DNA from: Clostridiales bacterium | Lineage (GTDB): Bacteria > Bacillota > Clostridia > Lachnospirales > Lachnospiraceae | DNA length: 64,000 nucleotides | Reading direction: 5' to 3' | Assembly (NCBI GenBank): GCA_021203365.1 | Contig: JAJQBI010000030.1 | Location: forward strand, 1 to 64,000 | Part shown: positions 18,654 through 27,753 of the stretch, one piece after another | How positions within the stretch are numbered: the stretch's first letter is position 1 | Layout: the number at the start of each line of letters is the position of its first letter | The notes under the pieces: model-generated | Told to the model about the DNA's origin: nothing | Database searches by the model: none | What the model saw: the letters and a program-made list of their open reading frames with translations, nothing else | Made by a program: the position numbers and the translations under genes

Positions 18654-18738
18654 AATGTTTTTGAGAATTCCGGGAGTGCGAAGCACGGAGGAATTCTCAG
18701 GTATCATAGGGGTCAAATACTTTTGACCCCAACATCAT
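18654..18738. repeat. Interspersed repeat family A, copy 2
   Basis: An 85-base near-identical copy of the element at 10949, in the same orientation. It sits immediately past the 3' end of larE; an inverted copy lies immediately before the larE start. Confidence 0.92.
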
Positions 18739-18758
18739 TAAAAGGTATTTTGCCGCTG

Positions 18759-19559
18759 TCAAAGTGTCCGGTTCATGCTGCCCATCTGGTATCCTCCCAG
18801 GTCCAGGGTCACATAGTCAAAGCCCAGGCTCCTTATGTACCGGTCTGCCTCCCGGGCAATTTCACAGAGGCGGGAAAACTCCCCTGGATGGATCTCAATC
18901 CGTGCCAGGCTACCATGAACGCGCACCCGGATCTGGCGAAACCCATGGTCCATCAGCCACTGCTCCGCCTGATCCACCATTGAGAGCTTTTCCCTTGTAA
19001 TCTCCTCCCCGTAGACAAAACGGGAAGCAAGGCAGGCATAAGAGGGCTTATCCCAGGTGGGGAGCGAAAGCTCCCTGGACAGTTCCCGTATATCCGCCTT
19101 GGTAAGACCGGCCTCCCGAAGAGGGCTTTTAATGCCCATTTCCGCCACGGCCATAAGACCCGGCCGATAGTCGCCGGTGTCGTCCACATTGGAACCCTCC
19201 GCGATCCAGACGATCCCCCGCTTCTCTGTCGCCTCCCGGATCCGGGTGAACAGTCCTTTTTTGCACAGATAGCAGCGATTCGGGGGATTTTCGGAAAAGC
19301 CGCTGACCGAAAACTCATCAAAGGAGACAAGGATATGCTCGATTCCTTCTCTCTCACAGAAGACATCCGCTTCCCGGCTCTCTCTCTCCGGGTAGACACC
19401 GGAATGAACCGTGACCGCCACAGCCTTATCCCCAAGCACATCGTGAGCTTCCTTCAGAAGAAAGGTGGAATCCACTCCCGCGGAAAAGGCCACAGCCACG
19501 CTTCCAAGGGAGCGCAGATATGTATCCAGCTTTTCTTTTTTTTCAGCGAGCGATTTCAT
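18759..19559 (-). CDS. larE: LarE-type ATP-dependent sulfur transferase
   Basis: A 266-residue PP-loop ATP pyrophosphatase (SAGVDSTFL, about 26-34) of the LarE family. LarE adenylates and sulfurates pyridinium dicarboxylate in making the nickel-pincer nucleotide of lactate racemase-type enzymes. Cys176 in KPSYACLASRF corresponds to the sacrificial Cys of the founding LarE. Two further Cys, 96 and 99 (NRCYLCKKG), fit the variant that instead binds a [4Fe-4S] cluster. I begin at 19559 because GGAGGA is too close to the ATG two codons earlier. larA/B/C are absent nearby. Inverted copies of repeat A bracket the gene. Confidence 0.9.
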   Translation of the reverse strand: MKSLAEKKEKLDTYLRSLGSVAVAFSAGVDSTFLLKEAHDVLGDKAVAVTVHSGVYPERESREADVFCEREGIEHILVSFDEFSVSGFSENPPNRCYLCKKGLFTRIREATEKRGIVWIAEGSNVDDTGDYRPGLMAVAEMGIKSPLREAGLTKADIRELSRELSLPTWDKPSYACLASRFVYGEEITREKLSMVDQAEQWLMDHGFRQIRVRVHGSLARIEIHPGEFSRLCEIAREADRYIRSLGFDYVTLDLGGYQMGSMNRTL

Positions 19560-19583
19560 AGCCATTCCTCCTCTTTCAAAAAG

Positions 19584-19670
19584 ATGATGTTGGGGTCAAA
19601 AATATTTGCCCCCTGTGATACCTGAGAATTCCCTCACAGAGCACCTGCAGGTGCCCGGAATTCTCAGAAA
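19584..19670. repeat. Interspersed repeat family A, inverted copy 3
   Basis: Reads ATGATGTTGGGGTCAAA, then GATACCTGAGAATTCC, GAGCACCTGCAGGTGC and GGAATTCTCAG. This is the reverse orientation of copies 1 and 2, with an extra GAGCACC..GGTGC arm that it shares with the copies at 7838 and 39797. Confidence 0.85.
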
Positions 19671-19680
19671 CCCGGCTGTC

Positions 19681-19722
19681 AAAAAACTGCCGCATAAATC
19701 CTGACAGAATTTCTGCGGCAGT
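19681..19722 (-). terminator. Terminator of the ilvN-ilvC unit
   Basis: ACTGCCGCA/TGCGGCAGT stem with TTTTTT on the minus strand. Confidence 0.8.
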
Positions 19723-19788
19723 TCTTTATCACATATGTCAGGCGGCGATTTCTGAATTTCTCCGCAGCCTGCGCAGCGGAAAAGGCAA

Positions 19789-20922
<1,134 letters not shown>

Positions 20923-21420
20923 CTATAGAAAGCGGACGTCGTCCGAACCTCTGGAAAGACCGGTAACACCGGTGCGCGCCAGCTCCAGAATCTCATAATC
21001 ACTGAGCAGGTCAATGAAAGCGGAAAGCTTGCTCTGGCTTCCCGTCATCTCAATCATCAGGGAATCCCTGCCCACATCCACCACTCTGGCGCGGAAAATA
21101 TCCGCCAGAGAAACCACATTCTGTCTCTGCTCCGGCTTCACCAAAACCTTCAGCATAACCAGCTCCCGCACCACGCTGCCGCTGGGAAGAAGAACCTTTA
21201 TGTCCCTCACATCCTCCTGCTTGGCCAGCTGCTTCGTAATCTGCTCCAGAATCTGCTCGTCGCCGTTGCAGACCACCGTCATCCGGGAAAACCGCTCATC
21301 CGCCGTAACACCCACGGTGAGGCTGTCTATATTGTATCCCCGGCGGCTGAACAGTCCGGCCACCCGGCTCAGAACACCGGCGGTGTTATCCACCAGCAAT
21401 GATAAAATCCTTTTCTCCAT
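20923..21420 (-). CDS. ilvN: Acetolactate synthase regulatory (small) subunit
   Basis: A 165-residue protein with an N-terminal ACT domain (LSLLVDNTAGVLSRVAGLFSRRGYN) and the ALS_ss C-terminal domain. It binds valine and modulates the catalytic subunit IlvB. No ilvB is in the window, so the large subunit must be encoded elsewhere. The gene lies 114 bases ahead of ilvC, behind a strong promoter. Confidence 0.95.
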   Translation of the reverse strand: MEKRILSLLVDNTAGVLSRVAGLFSRRGYNIDSLTVGVTADERFSRMTVVCNGDEQILEQITKQLAKQEDVRDIKVLLPSGSVVRELVMLKVLVKPEQRQNVVSLADIFRARVVDVGRDSLMIEMTGSQSKLSAFIDLLSDYEILELARTGVTGLSRGSDDVRFL

Positions 21421-21460
21421 ATAATCACCTGTCTCTGAAAAATCTGTAAATATCTATTCC

Positions 21461-21488
21461 ATTATAGCAATTTCATAAGTTTTGTCAA
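21461..21488 (-). promoter_or_regulatory. Promoter of ilvN-ilvC
   Basis: Minus-strand TTGACA, 16 bases, TATAAT. The leader is too short for a T-box or attenuator. Confidence 0.8.
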
Positions 21489-21586
21489 CCGCAAAAAAGA
21501 ACGGCCTGTCAAAGTGTCGCCGGGATTTACAGACGCTGCTCTCCCATGTGGGGCAGCGCCGGCTGTAAATCCCGGCCATCCGGGTT

Positions 21587-22621
21587 CTAAATCAGGTACT
21601 TCGCCTGCAGCTCCTCCACAGCCTTCGGCGTGAGAAAAAGTCCCTTTCGCCAGAAACGCTCCATTGTACCGTACTGCTTTCGGATTTCCTGAAAAACAAG
21701 ATCCAGCCAGGAATCCCTCACCCGAAAGCAGTCCTTAAGTCCCGCCCGAAGGGTTCCGTTCTCCGGAAGTCCCGTCTTCAGATAACGGCACATATAGCGG
21801 TAATCCTCCTCAAGATAAGAATTGGACTGCATATAATCCTCCCGGATGGTATCCTCCGAAACCCCAAGGACACAAAGGATCAGTGCGCAGGCCACCCCGG
21901 TGCGGTCCTTGCCCACAGAACCGTGCCAGAGAACCGCACCGGTTCTGCATCGAAGCAGAATATCCAGAAAAGCGGCATATTTTTTCAGACAGTATCCGTC
22001 CCCGATCAGATTCCGGTAATACTCTTCCATATATTGATCCGGAAGAACTTCCCCGGACAGCAGAATTTCCGGGAGATCCCTGTCTTCCTCCTCAATGAGC
22101 GGCAGATGATAATACTGCACACCGGCGATCCCGGTATCCGGCCGCCTCCTTCGCTCTGCCTCGCTCCGGAAATCAATGACTGTCCTTATCTTATAATCCT
22201 CCGCAAGCACCCGGGTATCGGCCATGGAAACATGATAGAGATCCCCGCTTCGCAGCAGCCTTCCCGGCAGAATACGCCGGCCGTTTCTGCCGGAATAGGC
22301 CCCCAGGTCACGGGTATTTGGAAGGCTCTGCAGAGGAAGCCGGCTGCCTTTTGGAAAGCCTGAGGACATCCCCGGATTTAAAATTTTCAGGAAATACAGG
22401 CACTCTCTCGCTTCATTCCTTGGCATATCAAATCTGTATTTTTTCCCCTGCCGGGTGATGACCACCAGATAATTGGCCACCAGCTGCTTGGCATTCCCGC
22501 CTTCCGCACCTTCTCTATCCACATAGGCCCAGGCAATATCCTCACATGGCAGGGTATTGACATGCATATGTCTGGTAAAGACAAGATTTGTACCCTCGAT
22601 TCGTACCTTCCCAAATTTCAT
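21587..22621 (-). CDS. Tyrosine-phosphatase-family protein with Cys-to-Gly active site
   Basis: 344 residues. An about 85-residue N-terminal domain of unknown type precedes a Y_phosphatase3-like domain (NTRDLGAYSGRNGRRILPGRLLRSGDL, then TVIDFRSEAERRRRPD). The signature loop reads WHGSVGKDRTG at 232-242. The family has HC-x5-R, but here residue 234 is Gly (codon GGT at 21922-21920) and only His233, Lys238, Asp239 and Arg240 remain. It therefore should not hydrolyse phosphotyrosine by the usual Cys-phosphate route. It may be a pseudophosphatase that binds phospho-ligands, or a one-base change (TGT to GGT) from an active gene. The rest of the frame is intact. Confidence 0.85.
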   Translation of the reverse strand: MKFGKVRIEGTNLVFTRHMHVNTLPCEDIAWAYVDREGAEGGNAKQLVANYLVVITRQGKKYRFDMPRNEARECLYFLKILNPGMSSGFPKGSRLPLQSLPNTRDLGAYSGRNGRRILPGRLLRSGDLYHVSMADTRVLAEDYKIRTVIDFRSEAERRRRPDTGIAGVQYYHLPLIEEEDRDLPEILLSGEVLPDQYMEEYYRNLIGDGYCLKKYAAFLDILLRCRTGAVLWHGSVGKDRTGVACALILCVLGVSEDTIREDYMQSNSYLEEDYRYMCRYLKTGLPENGTLRAGLKDCFRVRDSWLDLVFQEIRKQYGTMERFWRKGLFLTPKAVEELQAKYLI

Positions 22622-22654
22622 CCTGAATACCGCCGTTTTTGTTTTTATAAACTG

Positions 22655-22677
22655 AAAAACCCCTGATCTCTCAGGGG
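22655..22677 (-). terminator. Terminator of tRNA-Leu
   Basis: CCCCTGA/TCAGGGG hairpin with TTTTTC on the minus strand, just after the tRNA. Confidence 0.85.
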
Positions 22678-22685
22678 CCCTGCAA

Positions 22686-22767
22686 TGCCGCTGGCCGGAC
22701 TCGAACCGGCACGGTTTGATCCGCTTGATTTTGAGTCAAGTGCGTCTGCCAATTCCGCCACAGCGGC
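22686..22767 (-). tRNA. tRNA-Leu (CAA)
   Basis: An 82-base class II tRNA: acceptor GCCGCTG/CAGCGGC with discriminator A and D arm GGCGGAATTGGCAGACGC. The anticodon stem CTTGA/TCAAG surrounds CTCAAAA (anticodon CAA). There is a variable arm, and the T arm holds GGTTCGAGTCC. CCA is not encoded. Confidence 0.97.
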
Positions 22768-22801
22768 ATAACTGATATGGCAAAGGCGTTCATTCGCCGC
22801 C

Positions 22802-22850
22802 AAAAAACACATGGGAGCAAAGAAAGCGCGGCTTTCCCTCATCCCATGTG
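22802..22850 (-). terminator. Terminator after lysA
   Basis: CACATGGG/CCCATGTG stem followed on the minus strand by TTTTTT. Its loop contains GGCTTTCCCTCA, resembling the family B repeat core. Confidence 0.75.
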
Positions 22851-22882
22851 CAATCTTATCATAAAAAAACCCGCTTGGCAAG

Positions 22883-24172
22883 CTATTTCGCTATTTTTTC
22901 ATCCTGAAGAAGCTTCTCATAAATCGGAAAGCAGTCAAAAGTGGCGAAGTAGTCCCTGGGAGTCTCCGCCCGGCGGATCATGGAAAAGCTGCCGTCCTCA
23001 TGCAGAAGGATCTCGGAGGATTTCAGCTTGCCGTTATAATTATAGCCCATGGCAAACCCGTGGGCTCCCGTGTCATGGATCACCAGGAGATCCCCGATGT
23101 CAATTTTGGGCAGTTGCCGGTCAATGGCAAACTTGTCATTGTTCTCACAGAGAGATCCGGTCACATCGTATACATGATCCAGAGGCTCGTTCTCCTTGCC
23201 CATTACGGTAATGTGATGGTAGGCGCCGTACATGGCCGGGCGCATAAGATTCACCGCACAGGCATCCACACCGATATATTCCTTGTGGATATGCTTCTCA
23301 TGAATTGCCTTTGTCACCAGGCAGCCGTAAGGACCGGTCATAAAGCGTCCCAGCTCCGTATAGATAGCCACATCTCCCATTCCCGCCGGCACCAGTACCT
23401 CCTCATAAACCCTGCGCACACCCTCCCCGATCACGCGGATGTCGTTTGGCGTCTGATCCGGATGATAGGCGATCCCGATTCCTCCGGAGAGGTTGATAAA
23501 CCGGATGTTGATTCCGATCTCATCCCGCAGCTTTACGGCAAGCTGGAACATGGTCTTCGCCAGCATGGGATAATAATCGTTGGTCACCGTATTGCTGGCC
23601 AGAAAAGCGTGAACGCCGAATTCCTCCGTGCCCTTCTCCTTCAGGATACGGAAGGCCTCAAAAATCTGCTCCGTGGTCATCCCGTATTTGGAATCTCCCG
23701 GATTGTCCATGATCCCGTTGCTGATCTCGAAAACCCCGCCCGGGTTATAGCGGCAGCTGATGGTTTTGGGGATTTTCCCCAGCACACGCTCCACACTTTC
23801 AATATGGGTGATGTCATCCAGGTTTATGATTCCCCCGATCTCGTCACAATACCGGAACTCCTCCTCCGGCGTATCGTTGGAGGAGAACATGATATCTCCT
23901 TTTTTACATCCGACCGCCTTCGAGAGCATCAGCTCCGTCATGGAGGAGCAGTCACAGCCGCAGCCATATTCCCGCAGAATCTGAACCAGATAGGGATTGG
24001 GAGCGGCCTTCACGGCAAAAAACTCTTTGAAACCGGGATTCCATGAAAAGGCCTCCTTCAGTGCCCGGGCGTTCTCCCGGGTTCCCTTCTCGTCATAGAG
24101 ATGAAAAGGCGTGGGGTACTGTGCCGTGATCTCTTTTAGTTTCTCCAGTGTGACAAATGGTACTTTCTTCAT
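22883..24172 (-). CDS. lysA: Diaminopimelate decarboxylase
   Basis: A 429-residue fold-type III PLP enzyme making lysine from meso-diaminopimelate. The PLP lysine is in FKEFFAVKAAPNP (about residue 55); LSGGIGIAYHPDQ and TELGRFMTGPYG form the phosphate- and substrate-binding parts; VDACAVNLMRPAMYGAYHHI and DVTGSLCENNDKF are in the C-terminal barrel. The length and sequence fit the longer Clostridial LysA group. It lies 31 bases after the rhomboid-like gene. Confidence 0.9.
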   Translation of the reverse strand: MKKVPFVTLEKLKEITAQYPTPFHLYDEKGTRENARALKEAFSWNPGFKEFFAVKAAPNPYLVQILREYGCGCDCSSMTELMLSKAVGCKKGDIMFSSNDTPEEEFRYCDEIGGIINLDDITHIESVERVLGKIPKTISCRYNPGGVFEISNGIMDNPGDSKYGMTTEQIFEAFRILKEKGTEEFGVHAFLASNTVTNDYYPMLAKTMFQLAVKLRDEIGINIRFINLSGGIGIAYHPDQTPNDIRVIGEGVRRVYEEVLVPAGMGDVAIYTELGRFMTGPYGCLVTKAIHEKHIHKEYIGVDACAVNLMRPAMYGAYHHITVMGKENEPLDHVYDVTGSLCENNDKFAIDRQLPKIDIGDLLVIHDTGAHGFAMGYNYNGKLKSSEILLHEDGSFSMIRRAETPRDYFATFDCFPIYEKLLQDEKIAK

Positions 24173-24203
24173 AACGTTGGTTTCTCCTTGCTGCTTTTCT
24201 CTT

Positions 24204-25097
24204 TTATTTCACATGGGTGTGGGTAAACAGATGGTCCTGGCAATACTCATAATTTCCGTTGCATTTGGAACAGAACCGGAATTCCAGGTTTGGGTCATCC
24301 TTCTCCGTCCGCCCGCAGACCGCACATTTGTGTTTGGTGATTCCGCCGGCGCCGGCCGACGCCCTTCCCTGGGAAACAGCCTTTTTAAACTGATTTTTCC
24401 TTCGGATCTCCTTCGGATTGTACCGGCTCATGTTTCGGGTTGCCAGGAAAAAGATCAGGAAATTCAGCAGAGAGGCCACAATGGGAACCGCGCAGAACCA
24501 GTATCCCATCCGGATATAGCTGACAACATCCCAGGCAACCAGAATCCCATAGACAAAGGCCATCCATTTCATTTTTATCGGAATAACAAACATCAGCAGC
24601 AGTCTCTGCTCCGGATAGGTCAGCGCGTAGGCCAGGAAAATGGACAGACTGATGTAGTAGGTGGAAAAGATACTGCCTCCCAGACTGTAAGTAAATCCGC
24701 CGATGGTCACATAGCCTCCGGTGATGGCATACAGCAGGAAAGCGCTGAGCACCGTGAAGAGAATCCCGGAAAAAATATACAGGGTATACCGAAAGCTTCC
24801 CCAGGTCCTTTCCAGCGAGGTTCCCACAGGATAATAAAAGAAAAAAATGGCCACAAGAAACAGAATAAAATCCAGACTGCTCCCCGCGGATGAAGGCGGA
24901 TAAATCACCCAGGTGATCACACGCCAGATCTGCAGTTCATGGATGATTTTTGAAACATCCAGGCTCAGCAGGGAAAGCACCTCCGGGGCGAACATCTCCA
25001 GCAGATAGCCGATGAGATAAGCGCCCACAATATATCTCGTGAGATTCGGGATCCCGAATCTTCCATATTTGCGTTCCATCCTGTCCAAAAATTTCAT
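24204..25097 (-). CDS. Rhomboid-like membrane protein with C-terminal zinc ribbon
   Basis: 297 residues with about six hydrophobic spans between residues 20 and 220, arranged like a rhomboid core (WRVITWVIYPP, RTWGSFRYTLYIFSG, PIKMKWMAFVYGILVAWDV). The catalytic GxSG of rhomboid proteases is not present; the matching place reads SLGGSIFST, and no clear catalytic His follows, so it is probably a non-proteolytic (derlin-like) member. A Gly/Ala linker leads to a zinc-ribbon-like tail with CAVCG and CSKCNGNYEYCQDHLFTHTH. AGGGGCGA precedes the ATG. It is the first gene of a unit with lysA. Confidence 0.75.
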   Translation of the reverse strand: MKFLDRMERKYGRFGIPNLTRYIVGAYLIGYLLEMFAPEVLSLLSLDVSKIIHELQIWRVITWVIYPPSSAGSSLDFILFLVAIFFFYYPVGTSLERTWGSFRYTLYIFSGILFTVLSAFLLYAITGGYVTIGGFTYSLGGSIFSTYYISLSIFLAYALTYPEQRLLLMFVIPIKMKWMAFVYGILVAWDVVSYIRMGYWFCAVPIVASLLNFLIFFLATRNMSRYNPKEIRRKNQFKKAVSQGRASAGAGGITKHKCAVCGRTEKDDPNLEFRFCSKCNGNYEYCQDHLFTHTHVK

Positions 25098-25147
25098 TCG
25101 CTCGCCCCTTTGCTTTTTGTTCTATCTCCACCCGAAAATCAAATTTC

Positions 25148-25176
25148 ATTATAGTTTGTAACAGATTGTTTGTCAA
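25148..25176 (-). promoter_or_regulatory. Promoter of the rhomboid-like gene and lysA
   Basis: Minus-strand TTGACA, 17 bases, TATAAT: a full consensus promoter. Confidence 0.85.
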
Positions 25177-25224
25177 TCGAAACCAGCGAATCTGCCTTCT
25201 CAAAGTGTTGCGATTCACAATGGC

Positions 25225-25253
25225 TTTACAAATATCCCCCACTTCGCTATAAT
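25225..25253 (+). promoter_or_regulatory. aroC promoter
   Basis: TTTACA, 17 bases, TATAAT, divergent from the previous promoter. Confidence 0.75.
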
Positions 25254-25310
25254 GTGAAAAAATCAGAAATAAAATCAGGAAAGAGAAATTTCCTTCAGAA
25301 AGGAAGTATT

Positions 25311-26405
25311 ATGAGTCAGTCATCATTTGGAAAACGTTTTGTCGTCACTACCTGGGGGGAATCCCACGGAAAGGCCATCGGTGCCGTTGTGGACGGCTGC
25401 CCGGCAGGCCTTCCCCTTTGCGAGGAGGATATTCAGGTTTTTCTGGACCGCCGGAAGCCCGGTCAGAGCCGCTATACCACAGCCCGAAAAGAGGGAGACC
25501 TGGTGGAAATCCTTTCCGGCGTTTTTGAGGGGAAAACCACGGGAACCCCCATTTCCCTTCTGATCCGCAACACAGATCACCGCTCCCGGGACTATGGAAA
25601 CCTTGCCCGCGCCTACCGCCCCGGACACGCGGATTATACCTTTGATCAGAAATACGGCTTTCGGGATTACAGAGGAGGCGGACGCTCCTCCGGCCGGGAG
25701 ACTGCAGCCAGAGTGGCCGCGGGAGCCATTGCCCTAAAAATCCTCTCTCAGCTTGACATCTCCTTCTGTACCTATACAAAGTCCATCGGCCCGGTAACCG
25801 CACAGGCCTTTCACCCGGAAGAGATAAGCGAAAACGCCTTTTACATGCCGGATGGGCAGGCGGCGGAAAAGGCCTCCGCCTTTGTGGAGACCTGTATGAA
25901 GGCCGGGGACAGCGCAGGCGGTGTGGTGGAATGCCGTGTAAGCGGAGTCCCCGCAGGGCTTGGAGATACGGTTTTTGGCAAGCTGGACGCCTCCCTGGCC
26001 CAGGCCGTCATGTCCATCGGGGCCGTAAAGGCCGTGGAAATCGGCGACGGCACCACCGCAGCCCTCTCTAAAGGCTCAGAGGACAACGACGGCTTTGTGT
26101 CTGAGAACGGAAGCATCCACAAGACCTCCAACCATGCCGGCGGAATCATGGGAGGCATGAGCGACGGAAGCGAGATTCTTCTTCGCGCCCACATCAAGCC
26201 CACCCCCTCCGTCAGCCTTCCCCAGCAGACGGTGACAGATTCCGGGGAAAACATCTCCCTGGAAATCCACGGCCGGCACGACCCGGTGATTGTCCCCCGG
26301 GCTGTGGTGGTGGTGGAGGCCATGACGGCCATCACCCTGACAGACGCTCTGTTCTGTAACATGAACGCCCGGATGGACCGGGTGAAGGAATTCTACCGCA
26401 AATAA
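25311..26405 (+). CDS. aroC: Chorismate synthase
   Basis: A 364-residue FMN-dependent enzyme that makes chorismate from EPSP. Visible are GESHGKAIGAVVDG, RRKPGQSRYTT, the family signatures RPGHADYTFDQKYGFRDYRGGGRSSGRETAARVAAG (split here from a longer block) and the C-terminal GRHDPVIVPRAVVVVEAM. I start at 25311 after AGAAAGGAAG; longer frames lie over the promoter. It is a single gene. Confidence 0.98.
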   Translation: MSQSSFGKRFVVTTWGESHGKAIGAVVDGCPAGLPLCEEDIQVFLDRRKPGQSRYTTARKEGDLVEILSGVFEGKTTGTPISLLIRNTDHRSRDYGNLARAYRPGHADYTFDQKYGFRDYRGGGRSSGRETAARVAAGAIALKILSQLDISFCTYTKSIGPVTAQAFHPEEISENAFYMPDGQAAEKASAFVETCMKAGDSAGGVVECRVSGVPAGLGDTVFGKLDASLAQAVMSIGAVKAVEIGDGTTAALSKGSEDNDGFVSENGSIHKTSNHAGGIMGGMSDGSEILLRAHIKPTPSVSLPQQTVTDSGENISLEIHGRHDPVIVPRAVVVVEAMTAITLTDALFCNMNARMDRVKEFYRK

Positions 26406-26449
26406 AAAACACAGACCGGAAGCAGGTTTTACCTGTCTTCCGGTCTGTG
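26404..26449 (-). terminator. Terminator between aroC and the lactonase gene
   Basis: A long hairpin CACAGACCGGAA/TTCCGGTCTGTG. The U run (TTTTTT) is on the minus strand, so it mainly ends the lactonase transcript. Confidence 0.8.
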
Positions 26450-26465
26450 AATCTGCAGGGCCCTG

Positions 26466-27578
26466 TCAGGCCATTTCACCATCCTCTGATTTTTCCTCTG
26501 TCTCCGGCACCTCTTCATCCGGAACCGTCCACATATGGATACTGTTGGGCGTCTCAATCTCCCTGGGCTTATCGTTCATCATGATCACATTTTTCTCATA
26601 GTCCACAGTAAAGGTTGTGATGCTGTTGCTCCCGTGATTGGCCAGAGCGATATGACGATTGTCCGGGAAGATCACCAGATCCTTGGGGTAATCTCCGCTG
26701 ATGGGCAGCGTGAATTTCTTTTCCAGAAGGCCTGTGTCCGCATCCCGGTTAAAGAGCGTTACCGTATTTTCCCCTGCGGTAGTGCAGAAAAGATGTTTTC
26801 CGTCCTCAGAAAGAGACATTCCGCAGGCCGCGCTGTGTCTGGCATCCTCCTCATCCTGCGCCGCCAGGGTGCTGATCGTCTGAATCCGTTCAAACTCCGG
26901 CGTCTTCCCGGATCCGTCATAGGTAAAGGCGCACACCTCGCTGGTCAGCTCAAAAAGCAGATAGGCAAAGCGGCCGTCGTCGCTGAAGCGGATGATCTTG
27001 GGCGCACTCTCCCTGGGACAACGCAGAACGTCCACAAGCTCCAGCTTATCCTTCTTCTTGTTGATCCTGTAAAGCTTTACCTGGTCGATCCCGTTATCCA
27101 CTGCGCACAGATATTTATTATCCGGAGTGGGGCGGACACAGTTCACATGGGGACGGAAATTTCTCTCTGCCACACTTCCAAGACCCTTATGAAAAACGCC
27201 GTCCATCACACGCCCCAGGCGCCCGTCCTTATGGGTGTGCACAACCGTAACCTTTCCATCGTGATAACCGGCCACATAAAGATACCTTCCGTCCACGTCC
27301 GTAGCCAGATAACAGCCGCGCATTCCCTCGATATCCACACTGTTGATACGCTGGAGATCCCCGTTCTTATCCCGGCGGAAAACCGCCACGCCCTCATCCT
27401 CAATGGCGTAAAGATATTTGCCATTCCTGGAAACAGCCACATGGGAGGCATTGCTCACAGCCACCTCGCTGCGCTCCCGCAGGGTTCCTTTCTCCACGTC
27501 CACATCATAGATCTGAATTCCCTTGCTTGTTCCATGGGTATAGGTTCCCACATAGGCTACATATTTTTTTTCTCCCAT
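26466..27578 (-). CDS. pgl: Lactonase-family seven-bladed beta-propeller (6-phosphogluconolactonase-like)
   Basis: A 370-residue cytoplasmic beta-propeller of the YkgB/Pgl lactonase family (YVGTYTHGTSKGIQIYDVD, ASHVAVSRNGKYLYAIED, HVNCVRPTPDNKYLCAVDNG, GDYPKDLVIFPDNRHIALANHGSNSI). Members hydrolyse 6-phosphogluconolactone in the pentose-phosphate path or related sugar lactones. Blade repeats of about 48 residues are visible. The C-terminus carries an acidic extension. No zwf or gnd is nearby, so the substrate is uncertain. Confidence 0.85.
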   Translation of the reverse strand: MGEKKYVAYVGTYTHGTSKGIQIYDVDVEKGTLRERSEVAVSNASHVAVSRNGKYLYAIEDEGVAVFRRDKNGDLQRINSVDIEGMRGCYLATDVDGRYLYVAGYHDGKVTVVHTHKDGRLGRVMDGVFHKGLGSVAERNFRPHVNCVRPTPDNKYLCAVDNGIDQVKLYRINKKKDKLELVDVLRCPRESAPKIIRFSDDGRFAYLLFELTSEVCAFTYDGSGKTPEFERIQTISTLAAQDEEDARHSAACGMSLSEDGKHLFCTTAGENTVTLFNRDADTGLLEKKFTLPISGDYPKDLVIFPDNRHIALANHGSNSITTFTVDYEKNVIMMNDKPREIETPNSIHMWTVPDEEVPETEEKSEDGEMA

Positions 27579-27662
27579 AGCGTTCTGCCTCCTGTACTTT
27601 GTCCAAACGGAAAACCCGCAGATATTCCCTGATTGCTGCCATTCACGGCGGCTCTGTGTTTT

Positions 27663-27691
27663 ATTCTAGCACAATCCGAAAACAAGAACAA
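27663..27691 (-). promoter_or_regulatory. Promoter of the lactonase gene
   Basis: Minus-strand TTGTTC, 17 bases, TAGAAT, between hemL and the lactonase gene. Confidence 0.55.
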
Positions 27692-27753
27692 GTTTTAAAC
27701 CGTTATCTTTGTGTAAAATCCCTTCCCGGCAGGTCCGGCGTCCGCCTCCACAG

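Noticed and set aside
21524-21580. Hairpin GGGATTTACAG/CTGTAAATCCC downstream of the phosphatase-like gene taken as a repeat family B copy
   Set aside because: It shares GGCTGTAAAT and CTCCCATGTG words with family B but the order and arms differ; more likely a local terminator-like hairpin.
27579-27753. Riboswitch between hemL and the lactonase gene
   Set aside because: Only a plain promoter and no conserved riboswitch core could be recognised.
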